From Caryophanales bacterium UBA6879 (lineage in GTDB: Bacteria; Bacillota_I; Bacilli_A; RFN20; CAG-288): a stretch of 12,610 nt of DNA. Each line of letters starts with the position of its first letter. Within the stretch, counting starts at the first letter, position 1. Under the pieces are notes generated by a model. It did no database searches and was not told the DNA's origin. It saw only the letters and a program-made list of their open reading frames with translations. Where the stretch lies: the NCBI GenBank assembly GCA_002449135.1, contig DKCH01000005.1, forward strand, positions 1-12,610, in the 5' to 3' direction. This document shows, one piece after another, positions 5,013 to 12,610 of the stretch. A program made the position numbers and the translations under genes.

Positions 5013-7022
5013 TTAGCACTTATAAACAAATGTACCACCAATGTCTGTTCTATGGTAATTAAGACCTAAATTATCCAAAGTTGTTAAAGTCTCTTTAGAT
5101 GGATGTTTATATATGTTATTTAATCCACAAGAAATAATACTTAAGTCTGGTTTTAATTTACCTAAAAATTTTTGAGAAGAAGATGTATTAGAACCATGAT
5201 GACCTAATTTAATTACATCTGCTGAATCAATTTGAAGTTTTTCCTCAACTTCTTTTGGAGCATCTCCCATTATTAAGAACTTCGTTTTTTTAATTTCGAA
5301 AGAATAAATTGCTGAATTATAGTTTGCATCTTCAGACTCACTTTTTTGATAATTAATATCTTCTACTAATAAATCATCAAGATAATAACTTTTTCTAATT
5401 AAATAATCTTTTTCAACTTTTTTTAACGAAAAATTCTTTCCTAAACTTTCCAAAGAACCAACATGATCAAAATCATCATGAGTTATTAAAACTAAATCTA
5501 TACTAGTAACTTTAATGCTTCTAAAATAAGGAATTAAACAATTTGTTGCCAAATCTGTTGATAAACTACCACCTGTATCTATTAGACATGTCTGATATTT
5601 GTAGCGTATTAAAGTTGCATCCCCTTGACCTACATCAATAAAATGAACCTCATATTTTGGAAAAACTTCTGGGATAAAAACAAAAACTAAAACACTAATA
5701 AACACTATTTTTAATTTATTTAATACAAAAGCAATATTTAATCCTTTTACATAAAAAATAATTAATAGCAATAAATAATAAAAAAACAAATAATAAATAG
5801 AAATTTTCCCTGATATTAAATTTAATCTAAAGTACGAAATAAATTTAAAAAGAAACAAATAAAAATTGTTAACAGCTGTCACAAAAGGAATAAAAACATT
5901 TCCAAATAGCGCCAATAAATTGCAACAAAAGCCTAATGAAAAAAGTGGTAAAAATAAAATTTGCAAAGGAAACTTTAAAATATTAAATTGATAATCAGTA
6001 TATAAATTAAGTGGTAAAACCAAAATTAAAAAAATTAAACTAGTTTTTATTTTATAAAACTTCTCTCTAATATTTAATAAATTCCTTGCAAAATAAAAAG
6101 TGAATAGTATAAAAAAAGAATAATAAAATCCGATATTCAAAACATAAAATGGTGAAAATAATAAAATAATAATACCTGTAATAGATAATCTTTCAACATA
6201 ACTGAAATTTATCTTTTTAAAATTATTAATTAATTTTAATAAAGACATTAAAACAATTCTTTGTAAAGCAAAAGCATAAGATGAAAGAACTAAAAAAACA
6301 AGATTCATAAAAAATATAATTAAATTTGAGTGTTTTTCGTTTAATTTTTTAAAAAATTTTTGTTCTACAAATTTAATTATAAAGTTTAGATGTAGTCCTG
6401 TCATTGTTAAAAACAAGCTCATCCCAGTACCGTTAAAATTATTAAGACTTGTTTTACTAGTAAAAGAATCTTTAAAGAGAAAAGCGGCAACTAAATTTTT
6501 ATTTTCGCCACTAAAATTATTTAGAATCTTATTTTTAAAACTATTTATTTTCAAAAAATTTGAAAAGATAATTTCCTTATTTTGAACATTAAGTGAATGA
6601 AAAACTCTAAATGACTTTAAATAAGTTTTAAAATCAAAACTTTCTTGATAATGACTAAACTCTAATTCTTTTATATATCCTTCAATTTTAACTAAATCAC
6701 CGATTTCAAAAGCATGGCCTTTTTCATACACATAATAAACCTTTACAAAATTAGAAACTAAATAATAATTCTCCTCACTTTTGACTATTAAAAAGTAAGA
6801 ATTCACTTCATCAACATTAGTCTTTAAATTAATAATATGAATTATTAATGTAACAATAAATCCAAATACGAAACTTAATGAAAAGATTATAATTTTATTT
6901 TTACCTAAATAAAATGAATAAGCCAAAAAAACTAAGATAAGAAAAATTAGAAATAGCCAATTTGATAAAACAAAGCAAGAAAATCCTAGACTAAGTCCAA
7001 CAAATAATAAAAAGATACACAT
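5013..7022 (-). CDS. comEC: ComEC, DNA-uptake channel protein of competence
   Basis: Product of 669 residues, in the normal range for full-length ComEC, the polytopic inner-membrane protein that carries single-stranded DNA into the cytoplasm during natural transformation. Residues 1-55 hold N-terminal membrane helices. Residues about 60-150 form the soluble N-terminal domain (VKIEGYIKEL, DFKTYLKSFRV). Residues about 180-450 are the Competence membrane core, with LFLTMTGLHLNFIIKFVEQ and many hydrophobic helices. Residues about 460-669 are a metallo-beta-lactamase-like domain with VHFIDVGQGDATLI, the metal motif HDDFDH (515-520), IMGDA, GHHGSN (His608-609) and a final KHPSKETL. The active-site residues are all present, so this form may keep its nuclease function. 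The ATG overlaps the comEA stop by one base (TAATG) without a good binding site of its own, so it is translated by coupling. Very AT-rich and lysine/phenylalanine-rich, like the core genome. Confidence 0.95.
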   Translation of the reverse strand: MCIFLLFVGLSLGFSCFVLSNWLFLIFLILVFLAYSFYLGKNKIIIFSLSFVFGFIVTLIIHIINLKTNVDEVNSYFLIVKSEENYYLVSNFVKVYYVYEKGHAFEIGDLVKIEGYIKELEFSHYQESFDFKTYLKSFRVFHSLNVQNKEIIFSNFLKINSFKNKILNNFSGENKNLVAAFLFKDSFTSKTSLNNFNGTGMSLFLTMTGLHLNFIIKFVEQKFFKKLNEKHSNLIIFFMNLVFLVLSSYAFALQRIVLMSLLKLINNFKKINFSYVERLSITGIIILLFSPFYVLNIGFYYSFFILFTFYFARNLLNIREKFYKIKTSLIFLILVLPLNLYTDYQFNILKFPLQILFLPLFSLGFCCNLLALFGNVFIPFVTAVNNFYLFLFKFISYFRLNLISGKISIYYLFFYYLLLLIIFYVKGLNIAFVLNKLKIVFISVLVFVFIPEVFPKYEVHFIDVGQGDATLIRYKYQTCLIDTGGSLSTDLATNCLIPYFRSIKVTSIDLVLITHDDFDHVGSLESLGKNFSLKKVEKDYLIRKSYYLDDLLVEDINYQKSESEDANYNSAIYSFEIKKTKFLIMGDAPKEVEEKLQIDSADVIKLGHHGSNTSSSQKFLGKLKPDLSIISCGLNNIYKHPSKETLTTLDNLGLNYHRTDIGGTFVYKC

Positions 7023-7555
7023 TAAAGTGAAATTCTATCACGGACTTTAATAAATGTTTTTTCACCAATTCCAGAAACATTCATAATATCTTCAATAGTT
7101 TCAAACAATCCTTTTTCACTACGATAAGTAACAATCCCACTAGCTTGATTTTTATCAAAACCAACTTCTTGTAGCTTAGTAGATTCTGCAGTATTAATAG
7201 AAACCTTTTCTAAAACTTCGGCAACACAAGTTTCAGGAATTTGAGATTTTCTAGCAATATAAAAACTAACTTTATTTCCTATTAAAACATCTTCAGAATA
7301 AGCACTAGGATCGTGATCAGGTAAAACCCCACCAGCTAAATCGATTAAATGCTTTAAAGTTTGTTGTGGTGAGCATGAATATGTTGAAGGATGAACTACT
7401 TGTCCTTCAATTTTAACATTTACTTTATCTTTCCCACTATATTGACTTACTAGATTAACATTCGTTCCACCAACTTGTTCATTTTGCTCCAGATTTTGAA
7501 AAATAGTAATCCCTATAATTGTTATAATAACAGTAACAATGATTAATTTAGCCAT
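7022..7555 (-). CDS. comEA: ComEA, membrane-anchored DNA receptor of competence
   Basis: Product of 177 residues, close to the usual length in Bacillota. An N-terminal membrane anchor (residues 4-20, LIIVTVIITIIGITIF) places the rest outside the membrane. A SLBB-type domain follows at about 45-110 (VNVKIEGQVVHPSTYSC, LIDLAGGV). The DNA-binding helix-hairpin-helix region is at about 118-177 (SINTAESTKLQEV, then EDIMNVSGIGEKTFIKVRDRI). It binds incoming double-stranded DNA and passes it to ComEC, encoded directly downstream with a one-base overlap. The ATG at 7555 has AAGGGGG 8 bases upstream. Bacillus has comEB between comEA and comEC; here it is absent. A 12-base palindrome with TATAAA (7599-7610) lies upstream, but I cannot place a convincing promoter. 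Confidence 0.93.
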   Translation of the reverse strand: MAKLIIVTVIITIIGITIFQNLEQNEQVGGTNVNLVSQYSGKDKVNVKIEGQVVHPSTYSCSPQQTLKHLIDLAGGVLPDHDPSAYSEDVLIGNKVSFYIARKSQIPETCVAEVLEKVSINTAESTKLQEVGFDKNQASGIVTYRSEKGLFETIEDIMNVSGIGEKTFIKVRDRISL

Positions 7556-7626
7556 AAAAAAATCCCCCTTTACTAAATATGGGAGACTTTTTAAGTTGAT
7601 TTTATAAAATTTTAGTTATGAAACTA

Positions 7627-8079
7627 TTAACGTTCTATTTTAACAATAGTAACAGAATAAGGAACTCTTGTTTCAACAGAAACCTTATCACCAATATGAT
7701 GACCAGCCATAGCTTTACCTAAAGGAGATAATTCAGAAATTATGAAATTATCTGGATCAGCTGAAACAGAATCACCAATAGTATAGGTTTTTTCAGTACC
7801 ATCAGCCTTTTTAAAAGTAACTTTACATCCAATAGAAACCTTAGAAGTATCAATATCACTTGAATCAATAACTTCAGCCTGTTCAATTTGTTTTCTTAAA
7901 TCAGCGATTAAAGCATCATTTGATCTATTTTTTTCCATTGCTGCAGAGTAATCAGCATTTTCAGAAAGATCGCCTTGCTTTCTTGCTTCTTCAATTTCAA
8001 TAATAATTTCTTTTTTTAATTCAGTAGCATCATTTAATTGCTTTTTTAATTTTTCAAAACTTTCTTTTGTAATTTGCAT
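7627..8079 (-). CDS. greA: Transcription elongation factor GreA
   Basis: Product of 150 residues from the ATG at 8079; GreA is usually about 155-160. It enters the RNA polymerase secondary channel and stimulates cleavage of backtracked RNA so that paused complexes can resume. Residues 1-72 form the antiparallel coiled coil with the acidic tip GDLSENADY (about 35-43), which holds the catalytic Asp and Glu. Residues about 80-150 are the FKBP-like C-terminal domain, with ISELSPLGKAMAGHHIGDKV and a final VTIVKIER. AAAGGAA lies 9 bases before the ATG. A TTG at 8109 would add ten residues (SLDKKEVFK), but it is only about 6 bases from the predicted transcription start and is not preferred. It is upstream of comEA on the same strand, about 70 bases away. 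Confidence 0.95.
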   Translation of the reverse strand: MQITKESFEKLKKQLNDATELKKEIIIEIEEARKQGDLSENADYSAAMEKNRSNDALIADLRKQIEQAEVIDSSDIDTSKVSIGCKVTFKKADGTEKTYTIGDSVSADPDNFIISELSPLGKAMAGHHIGDKVSVETRVPYSVTIVKIER

Positions 8080-8121
8080 TTTAAACACTTCCTTTTTGTC
8101 TAAACTCAATAGACTTTTTTA

Positions 8122-8130
8122 ATTATAACA
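8122..8130 (-). promoter_or_regulatory. Extended -10 promoter of greA
   Basis: On the minus strand TGTTATAAT gives TATAAT at 8127-8122 with the TGn extension. A possible -35, TTAACA, is about 19 bases upstream. Transcription would start near 8115, giving a leader of about 36 bases. An inverted repeat AACTT-TGTT-AAGTT (8142-8155) overlaps the -35 region and could bind a regulator of this divergent promoter area. Confidence 0.6.
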
Positions 8131-8187
8131 AATTTACATTAAACTTTGTTAAGTTAGTTCAAATATAAGGTATTAAGTTTTTATTTA

Positions 8188-8196
8188 TGATATATT
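8188..8196 (+). promoter_or_regulatory. Possible extended -10 promoter of the peptidase operon
   Basis: TGATATATT matches TGn plus a TATATT -10 box, 22 bases before the ATG at 8218. No good -35 is seen. The leader would be short (start near 8203) but would still include the GAGG binding site at 8207-8210. In DNA this AT-rich, chance matches are common. Confidence 0.35.
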
Positions 8197-8217
8197 TTTT
8201 ATTAGCGAGGATTAATT

Positions 8218-9723
8218 ATGAATATTATAGAAGCCAATGATTATCTTAATAAAGTATTAATAAAAAAGGCAAAATTAGATCACTTAAAACACATAGTAAA
8301 TTACGATTTAGAAACAGTTTGCCCAACTGATGGAAAATTAGATGAAAGTGAATTACTTACATACCTCTCATTAAAAACTTTTAAATTAACTTCTAGTAAA
8401 AAATATATAAAAGTTATAAATTTTTTAAACGATAATTTAGAAAAACTTGATCCATTAACTAAGCGTTTAGTATATTTACTTCATAAAAGCTATAAAATTC
8501 AAAAAAATTTAAGTAGCGGCTTTGTAAATAAAATGAATTCCACCTTTAATAAAGCAGGTATTTCATGGCTAAAAGCAAAAGAACAAAAATCTTATGAACT
8601 CTTTAGAAAAGATTTAGAAAAAATTGTTAAAGTAGAAAAAGAATACATTAAACTAAAAAGCGGAAATTTTAAGACTAATTATGATTCTTTACTTGACGAA
8701 TATGAAGAAAATATGAATGAAGAAATTCTTGATCAATTTTTTGCTGATTGTAAAAAAAGAATTATTCCTTTATTAGAAGCTATTAATAATAGCAAAGTTG
8801 AAATAAGAACTGACTTTATGAATAGAAAAGTTCCTATTTATCTTCAAGAAAACTATTCAAAAATTTTAATGAACACTTTAGGTTTAAATTTAAACTCCTC
8901 TGCCATTAATACTTCTGAACATCCATTTACTGATCAAATAGCAAGAAATGATACAAGAATTACTACTCATTATTTTGAAAATAATTTCATTTCAAATATT
9001 TATTCAGTAATACATGAAACAGGACATGCCATTTTTGCCCAAAACCAAGATTCAAAAGATTTTGAAAAACATTTAGATAATAATATGTCTTTAGGTATGC
9101 ATGAGTCTGTCTCTCGTTTTTATGAAAATAGAATCGGCCGTTCGGAAGGCTTTATAAAAAATATAATTTATCCTGATTTATTACATTATTTCCCAAATAT
9201 TTTTGATGATATTAGTAAAGATGAATTATATTTAGCGATTAATAAAGTAAGTCCTTCTTTAATAAGAACAGAGGCTGATGAATTAACTTATACTTTACAT
9301 ATAATTATCCGATATGAAATAGAAAAAGATTTAGTAAACAAAAAAGTAAATATTAAAAATTTGAACAAACTATGGAATGATAAATACTATGAATACCTAA
9401 AAATTAGACCTACAAATGATAAAGAAGGTATATTACAAGATATTCATTGGACTTCTGGTTTTGGATATTTTCCAACTTATGCATTAGGTAATGCCTTTAA
9501 TAGCATGTATTATAAAGTTCTAACAAAAGATATAGATATTAATAAATGTTATGAAACAAGAAATTTAAGTGCAATTAGAGAGTGGTTAAAACAAAATGTC
9601 TTTAAAGATGCAAATCACTTTAATTCACAAGAATGGATAACTAAAATAACAAATGCAAAGTTCTCAGCTGATGATTTTTTGACCTATTTAGAAGAAAAAT
9701 ATTCAAAAATCTATAATTTATAG
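8218..9723 (+). CDS. M32 family metallocarboxypeptidase (Taq carboxypeptidase type)
   Basis: Product of 501 residues, the usual length of M32 enzymes, which remove C-terminal amino acids from peptides in the cytoplasm using one zinc or cobalt ion. The metal site is complete: HETGH at 266-270 (Glu267 as base) and Glu296 in GMHESVSRFYENRIGR. Further family motifs are DTRITTHYFENNF, IRTEADELTYTLHIIIRYEIE and HWTSGFGYFPTYALGNAFNS (about 407-426). Residues 1-230 form the helical N-terminal part that limits access to the cleft. GAGG (8207-8210) lies 7 bases before the ATG, and the stop TAG at 9721-9723 overlaps the binding site of the next gene. With that gene it forms a peptide-degradation pair: M3 shortens oligopeptides and M32 trims their C-termini. 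The codon use matches the core genome. Confidence 0.93.
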   Translation: MNIIEANDYLNKVLIKKAKLDHLKHIVNYDLETVCPTDGKLDESELLTYLSLKTFKLTSSKKYIKVINFLNDNLEKLDPLTKRLVYLLHKSYKIQKNLSSGFVNKMNSTFNKAGISWLKAKEQKSYELFRKDLEKIVKVEKEYIKLKSGNFKTNYDSLLDEYEENMNEEILDQFFADCKKRIIPLLEAINNSKVEIRTDFMNRKVPIYLQENYSKILMNTLGLNLNSSAINTSEHPFTDQIARNDTRITTHYFENNFISNIYSVIHETGHAIFAQNQDSKDFEKHLDNNMSLGMHESVSRFYENRIGRSEGFIKNIIYPDLLHYFPNIFDDISKDELYLAINKVSPSLIRTEADELTYTLHIIIRYEIEKDLVNKKVNIKNLNKLWNDKYYEYLKIRPTNDKEGILQDIHWTSGFGYFPTYALGNAFNSMYYKVLTKDIDINKCYETRNLSAIREWLKQNVFKDANHFNSQEWITKITNAKFSADDFLTYLEEKYSKIYNL

Positions 9724-9734
9724 GAGGTAATATT

Positions 9735-11432
9735 ATGATAGATTTTAACAAAATTCAAATCGAAGAACCAAATTTTAAAGAATTTACTGAAACCCTTATT
9801 AAACTTAAAGATCAATTAGATAATGCTTCAAGCAGTGATGATGCTATTAAAGTAATTGAAGATTACTTTAAATTTTCTGACCATTTACAGTCTATTTGTA
9901 CAATTATTAATATTCGTCATACTATAAACATCAGTGATGAAAAATATTCCAAATATAATGATTTATTAAATGAAAAGTTACCTTTACTTAACGAATATGA
10001 TAATAAAGTTACAAAAGCAATTTTACATTCAAAATTTAGAAAAGAATTAGAAGAGAAATTCGGAACCTATTATTTTGAACAATTAGAATTAGCAGATAAA
10101 ATTTTCTCACCGGAAATCATTCCTGATTTACAAGAAGAAAATAATTTAGTTGCTAAATACCAAGCTATTATGGGTCAAGCTAGTGCAATTTATAAAGGTC
10201 AAGAATTACCATTAACTAAATTTAATCCATATTTAACAAATTTAGATCGCCAAGTTAGAAAAGAATCTAGCAAAGCCTATTGGTCTTTCTTCTCTGAAAA
10301 TGAAGATAAATTAGCTGAACTTTATTCAAAATTAGTAACTGTAAGAGATCGTGTTGCTAAAAAACTCGGTTTCAAAAACTTTATACAATTAGCATATTAC
10401 CGTCTTGGTAGAATAGATTACAATCAAGATGATGTTAAAAACTATCGAGATGAAGTATTAAAAAACATTGTCCCATTAGCAAATAAATTACGTCAATTAC
10501 AAATGAAAAGAATTGGCATTAAAGATCCTCAATTCTATGATTACGCCCTAGCTTTTAAAACTGGTAACCCACTCCCATTACAAGATCCTAATAAGCTAAT
10601 TGAAGCTGCTCAAATTATGTATAAGGAAATGAATCCTCAAATTTCATATTATTTTGACTTCATGGTTAAATATCACTTAATGGATTTAATAGCTAAACCA
10701 GGTAAAGTTCCTGGAGGATATATGACATTCATTCCAGATATTAAATCATCTTTTATCTTTTCCAATTTTAATGGTTCAGCAGGTGATGTTGATGTTTTAA
10801 CCCATGAATTTGGTCATTCATTACAAGGCTTCTTATCTGCTAATATTGAAGTTCCTTCATTAAGAAATCCAGGTATGGAAAGTTGTGAAATTCATTCAAT
10901 GAGCATGGAATTTTTAACCTATAAATTTATGAATCTATTCTTCAATGATCAAGCAGATAAATACCGTTTTAGCCATTTAGAAGATGCGATTGAATTTATA
11001 CCTTATGGTGTTTCAGTAGATGAATTTCAACATTTTGTCTATGAGAATCCTCAAGCAACTCATCAAGAAAGAAAAGCAAAATGGAGAGAAATAGAGAAAA
11101 AATACACACCTTATAAAAATTATGATGAAAATGACTTCTTATTAAGCGGTGGATTATGGATGAGACAAGGACATATCTATGAAGTGCCTTTTTATTACAT
11201 CGATTATACTATTGCTCAAGTTGGCGCTTTTGAATTTTTCACTGAATCTTTAGAAAATTATCCAAAAACTTTGGATAAATATCTTGATTTTTGCAAACTT
11301 GGTGGGCAATATCCTTACAAAACACTTATGACCAAAGCTGGAATTAAAAACCCAATGGTTAATGGTACTTTAGAAGAAATTACCCCTAAGTTAGAAAAAT
11401 ATTTAAATAGTATTGATACTAGTAAATTTTAA
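9735..11432 (+). CDS. M3 family oligoendopeptidase
   Basis: Product of 565 residues, a typical length for the shorter bacterial M3 oligoendopeptidases, which cut small peptides internally in the cytoplasm. The zinc site is HEFGH at 357-361, with the third ligand most likely Glu385 in ESCEIHSMSMEF, 28 residues after the first His, as in the family. The substrate-side motif GGLWMRQGHIYEVPFYYIDY is present near 475-494. The N-terminal helical part carries IRHTINISDEKYSKYNDLL and RQVRKESSKAYWSFF. AGGAGGT (9722-9728) is an almost perfect binding site 6 bases before the ATG. It starts 11 bases after the M32 gene, so the two are co-transcribed. Its last four bases overlap the end of the convergent sigma gene. 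I do not use the symbol pepF because the sequence could belong to a non-PepF M3 subgroup. Confidence 0.93.
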   Translation: MIDFNKIQIEEPNFKEFTETLIKLKDQLDNASSSDDAIKVIEDYFKFSDHLQSICTIINIRHTINISDEKYSKYNDLLNEKLPLLNEYDNKVTKAILHSKFRKELEEKFGTYYFEQLELADKIFSPEIIPDLQEENNLVAKYQAIMGQASAIYKGQELPLTKFNPYLTNLDRQVRKESSKAYWSFFSENEDKLAELYSKLVTVRDRVAKKLGFKNFIQLAYYRLGRIDYNQDDVKNYRDEVLKNIVPLANKLRQLQMKRIGIKDPQFYDYALAFKTGNPLPLQDPNKLIEAAQIMYKEMNPQISYYFDFMVKYHLMDLIAKPGKVPGGYMTFIPDIKSSFIFSNFNGSAGDVDVLTHEFGHSLQGFLSANIEVPSLRNPGMESCEIHSMSMEFLTYKFMNLFFNDQADKYRFSHLEDAIEFIPYGVSVDEFQHFVYENPQATHQERKAKWREIEKKYTPYKNYDENDFLLSGGLWMRQGHIYEVPFYYIDYTIAQVGAFEFFTESLENYPKTLDKYLDFCKLGGQYPYKTLMTKAGIKNPMVNGTLEEITPKLEKYLNSIDTSKF

Positions 11433-12079
11433 AAAAATTCTTTAAATTTATTCTTAAATTTTTCTTTAATTTTCTTTAAAAGATAATATAAGCGGGAGAC
11501 TACTTTGTTAGGCTCCCATTTTAATTTTTCGCTTATTTCTAGAAGATGCATAGAATTCATCCACATATCAATTAATATAACATCTTCTTTTGTGCCTATA
11601 CTTTCTAAATATTTAAAAACTGCTTTTGAGAATTCCTTCACTTTTAATTCTTCAATGTTCAATGCACCTCTTTCAAGACCATGATCTAAAAATGAAAGAT
11701 TTTCCTTAAAATTATTTTCAAAATCAACATTGCTGAAAAAGAATATTCCTTTACAAAAATCACGTTGTGACTCATTAAATTTACGAAAAATAAAACGATT
11801 TTTTTCCCTTTTAACCAGGAAATGCCAAAAATTAATAAAATCACCTAATTCCGTTTTATAATTCTTTAATGCCAGCTCAGTAGCTGTATAAATCAAGAAA
11901 AAGTATTCTGATTCATCATTACAGACATATTTATATTTATTTAGATAAAATTTCGCTGTAGCCTTCATTTCTTCAAAAAGATAAAAATAAAGCTGTTCTC
12001 TTCCTTCCTTGTCGCCGCTTAAAGCTAAATTTAAGCATGATAAAAATTGTTTGCTTTTATAGCAAGTTATATTAGTCAA
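11429..12079 (-). CDS. SigH-like RNA polymerase sigma factor (possible competence regulator)
   Basis: Product of 216 residues, similar in length to SigH and ComX-type sigma factors. Residues about 10-110 look like region 2 (LALSGDKEGREQLYFYLFEE, a conserved helix around TATELALKNYKTELGDFINFWHFLVKREKNR). Residues about 165-210 form a region-4 helix-turn-helix (DMWMNSMHLLEISEKLKWEPNKVVSRLYYLLKKIKEKF). The conservation is weak in the middle, as in ComX-type factors. The start is a TTG at 12079, supported by AAAGGAA about 10 bases upstream; the first internal ATG would remove part of region 2. The gene follows rlmB by about 50 bases on the same strand, the same neighbourhood as sigH in Bacillus (rlmB, then sigH). 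It would direct RNA polymerase to specific promoters, perhaps of competence genes. Its 3' end overlaps the M3 gene tail-to-tail by four bases. Confidence 0.75.
   Translation of the reverse strand: MTNITCYKSKQFLSCLNLALSGDKEGREQLYFYLFEEMKATAKFYLNKYKYVCNDESEYFFLIYTATELALKNYKTELGDFINFWHFLVKREKNRFIFRKFNESQRDFCKGIFFFSNVDFENNFKENLSFLDHGLERGALNIEELKVKEFSKAVFKYLESIGTKEDVILIDMWMNSMHLLEISEKLKWEPNKVVSRLYYLLKKIKEKFKNKFKEFF
11444..11467 (+). terminator. Possible terminator of the peptidase operon
   Basis: AAATTTA (11444-11450) and TAAATTT (11455-11461) form a 7-base stem with loop TTCT, followed by TTCTTT. It starts 12 bases after the M3 stop and lies inside the 3' end of the convergent sigma gene. It contains only A-T pairs, so it is weak. 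Confidence 0.3.
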
Positions 12080-12128
12080 ATTTATAATTCCTTTCTTTTT
12101 TAAAAAATTGCAGTTGAAAAAGTAAATT

Positions 12129-12610
12129 CTATTTTTTTAATCTATAATTAGTAATCTGAGCTAAAACAATTGCACAGGCAATAGATGCATTTAATGAAGT
12201 AATAGGTCCTGAAATAGGTATCTTTACAACAAAATCAGAATTAGAAGCAACTAACTTAGAAGCCCCTTTACCTTCAGAACCAATAATAACGGCGATTTTT
12301 CCATTATAATCAACGTCAGTATAAAGAGTTTTAGCCCACCCATCAGTAGTAACAATCCAAAATCCATTTTTCTTTAAAGTAGCTATAGTTTGATTTAAAT
12401 TAGTTACACGACAAATAGGAACATATTCTTCTGCACCTGTAGCAACTTTTGAAACTGTAGAAGTAACTTGAACTTGACGATTTTTACTAATAATAATACC
12501 ATCAACAGAAAAACAACTACTAGTTCTAATAATAGAACCAAAATTTACTGGATCTTCAATCCCATCTAAAATAACTAAAGTTGAATTATCTTTGTTTTCA
12601 ACTTTTTGTA
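12129..12610 (-). CDS. rlmB: 23S rRNA (guanosine-2'-O)-methyltransferase RlmB, 3' part
   Basis: Partial gene: about 159 codons are visible and the 5' part lies beyond the right edge. The stop TAG is at 12131-12129. It is a SPOUT (TrmH-type) methyltransferase that transfers a methyl group from S-adenosylmethionine to the 2'-O of a guanosine in 23S rRNA. All three family motifs are present: DGIEDPVNFGSIIRT (motif 1), IIGSEGKG (motif 2) and IPISGPITSLNASIACAI (motif 3), the last two building the knotted cofactor site. RlmB rather than TrmH is chosen from the ending and from the sigma gene next to it, as in the Bacillus cysS-mrnC-rlmB-sigH region. The two genes are probably co-transcribed. Other SpoU paralogues cannot be excluded without the N-terminal domain. 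Confidence 0.88.
   Translation of the reverse strand, partial: QKVENKDNSTLVILDGIEDPVNFGSIIRTSSCFSVDGIIISKNRQVQVTSTVSKVATGAEEYVPICRVTNLNQTIATLKKNGFWIVTTDGWAKTLYTDVDYNGKIAVIIGSEGKGASKLVASNSDFVVKIPISGPITSLNASIACAIVLAQITNYRLKK

Noticed and set aside
4757..5041. 94-residue open frame on the minus strand
   Set aside because: It runs straight through both tRNA genes and their promoter and overlaps the end of comEC; its sequence is translated tRNA.
8080..8109. TTG start giving a 160-residue GreA
   Set aside because: It is nearly at the predicted transcription start and has no binding site; the ATG at 8079 has AAAGGAA and begins where the GreA domain begins.
1..12610. Use of genetic code 4 (TGA as tryptophan)
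   Set aside because: Every gene is intact under code 11 and uses TGG for tryptophan; there is no in-frame TGA in the conserved proteins.

Overview
The window looks like a low-GC Bacillota (Firmicutes) chromosome, probably a small-genome Bacilli or Mollicutes-like lineage. The core genes are very AT-rich. Twelve coding regions read cleanly with the standard bacterial code (tryptophan is TGG and no TGA stop is used). Ribosome binding sites are of the AAAGGAG type, and several promoters carry the extended -10 motif TGnTATAAT. The gene content (comEA-comEC, greA, a SigH-like factor beside rlmB) fits this group. I cannot name the species from sequence alone.

Layout. 1-1315: an unrecognised 116-residue gene (minus strand), then about 800 bases without a gene. 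This stretch holds nested inverted repeats (523-623), a good minus-strand terminator (1020-1050) and four copies of TTGCATACCCT at 21-24 base spacing (1090-1166). 1316-4369: a four-gene minus-strand cluster. In transcription order it encodes a SUFU-domain protein, a Sel1/TPR-repeat protein, a YhbY-like RNA-binding protein and a small protein resembling contact-dependent-inhibition immunity proteins. The last three genes are clearly more GC-rich than everything around them, so this part looks acquired. 4436-4600: an extended -10 promoter for the cluster, preceded by an inverted repeat and four direct repeats spaced exactly 20 bases. 4621-4970: tRNA-Glu and tRNA-Asn with promoter and terminator, plus tRNA-arm-like fragments beyond the terminator. 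5013-8079: comEC, comEA and greA (minus). 8218-11432: two zinc metallopeptidases of families M32 and M3 in one operon (plus). 11429-12610: a SigH-like sigma factor and the 3' part of rlmB (minus).

How the genes fit together. The core right half combines DNA uptake (ComEA captures DNA, ComEC is the membrane channel), transcription (GreA, sigma factor), rRNA modification (RlmB) and peptide breakdown (M32 and M3 peptidases). The rlmB-sigma order matches the Bacillus rlmB-sigH neighbourhood, and sigma factors of that type often control competence, so the sigma gene may regulate comEA-comEC. The left cluster contains two families typical of immunity proteins of polymorphic toxin systems, but no toxin is in the window. 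It is best read as an orphan immunity or accessory island beside a tRNA locus. It is the most unusual part of the window; the repeat arrays on either side of it are next.
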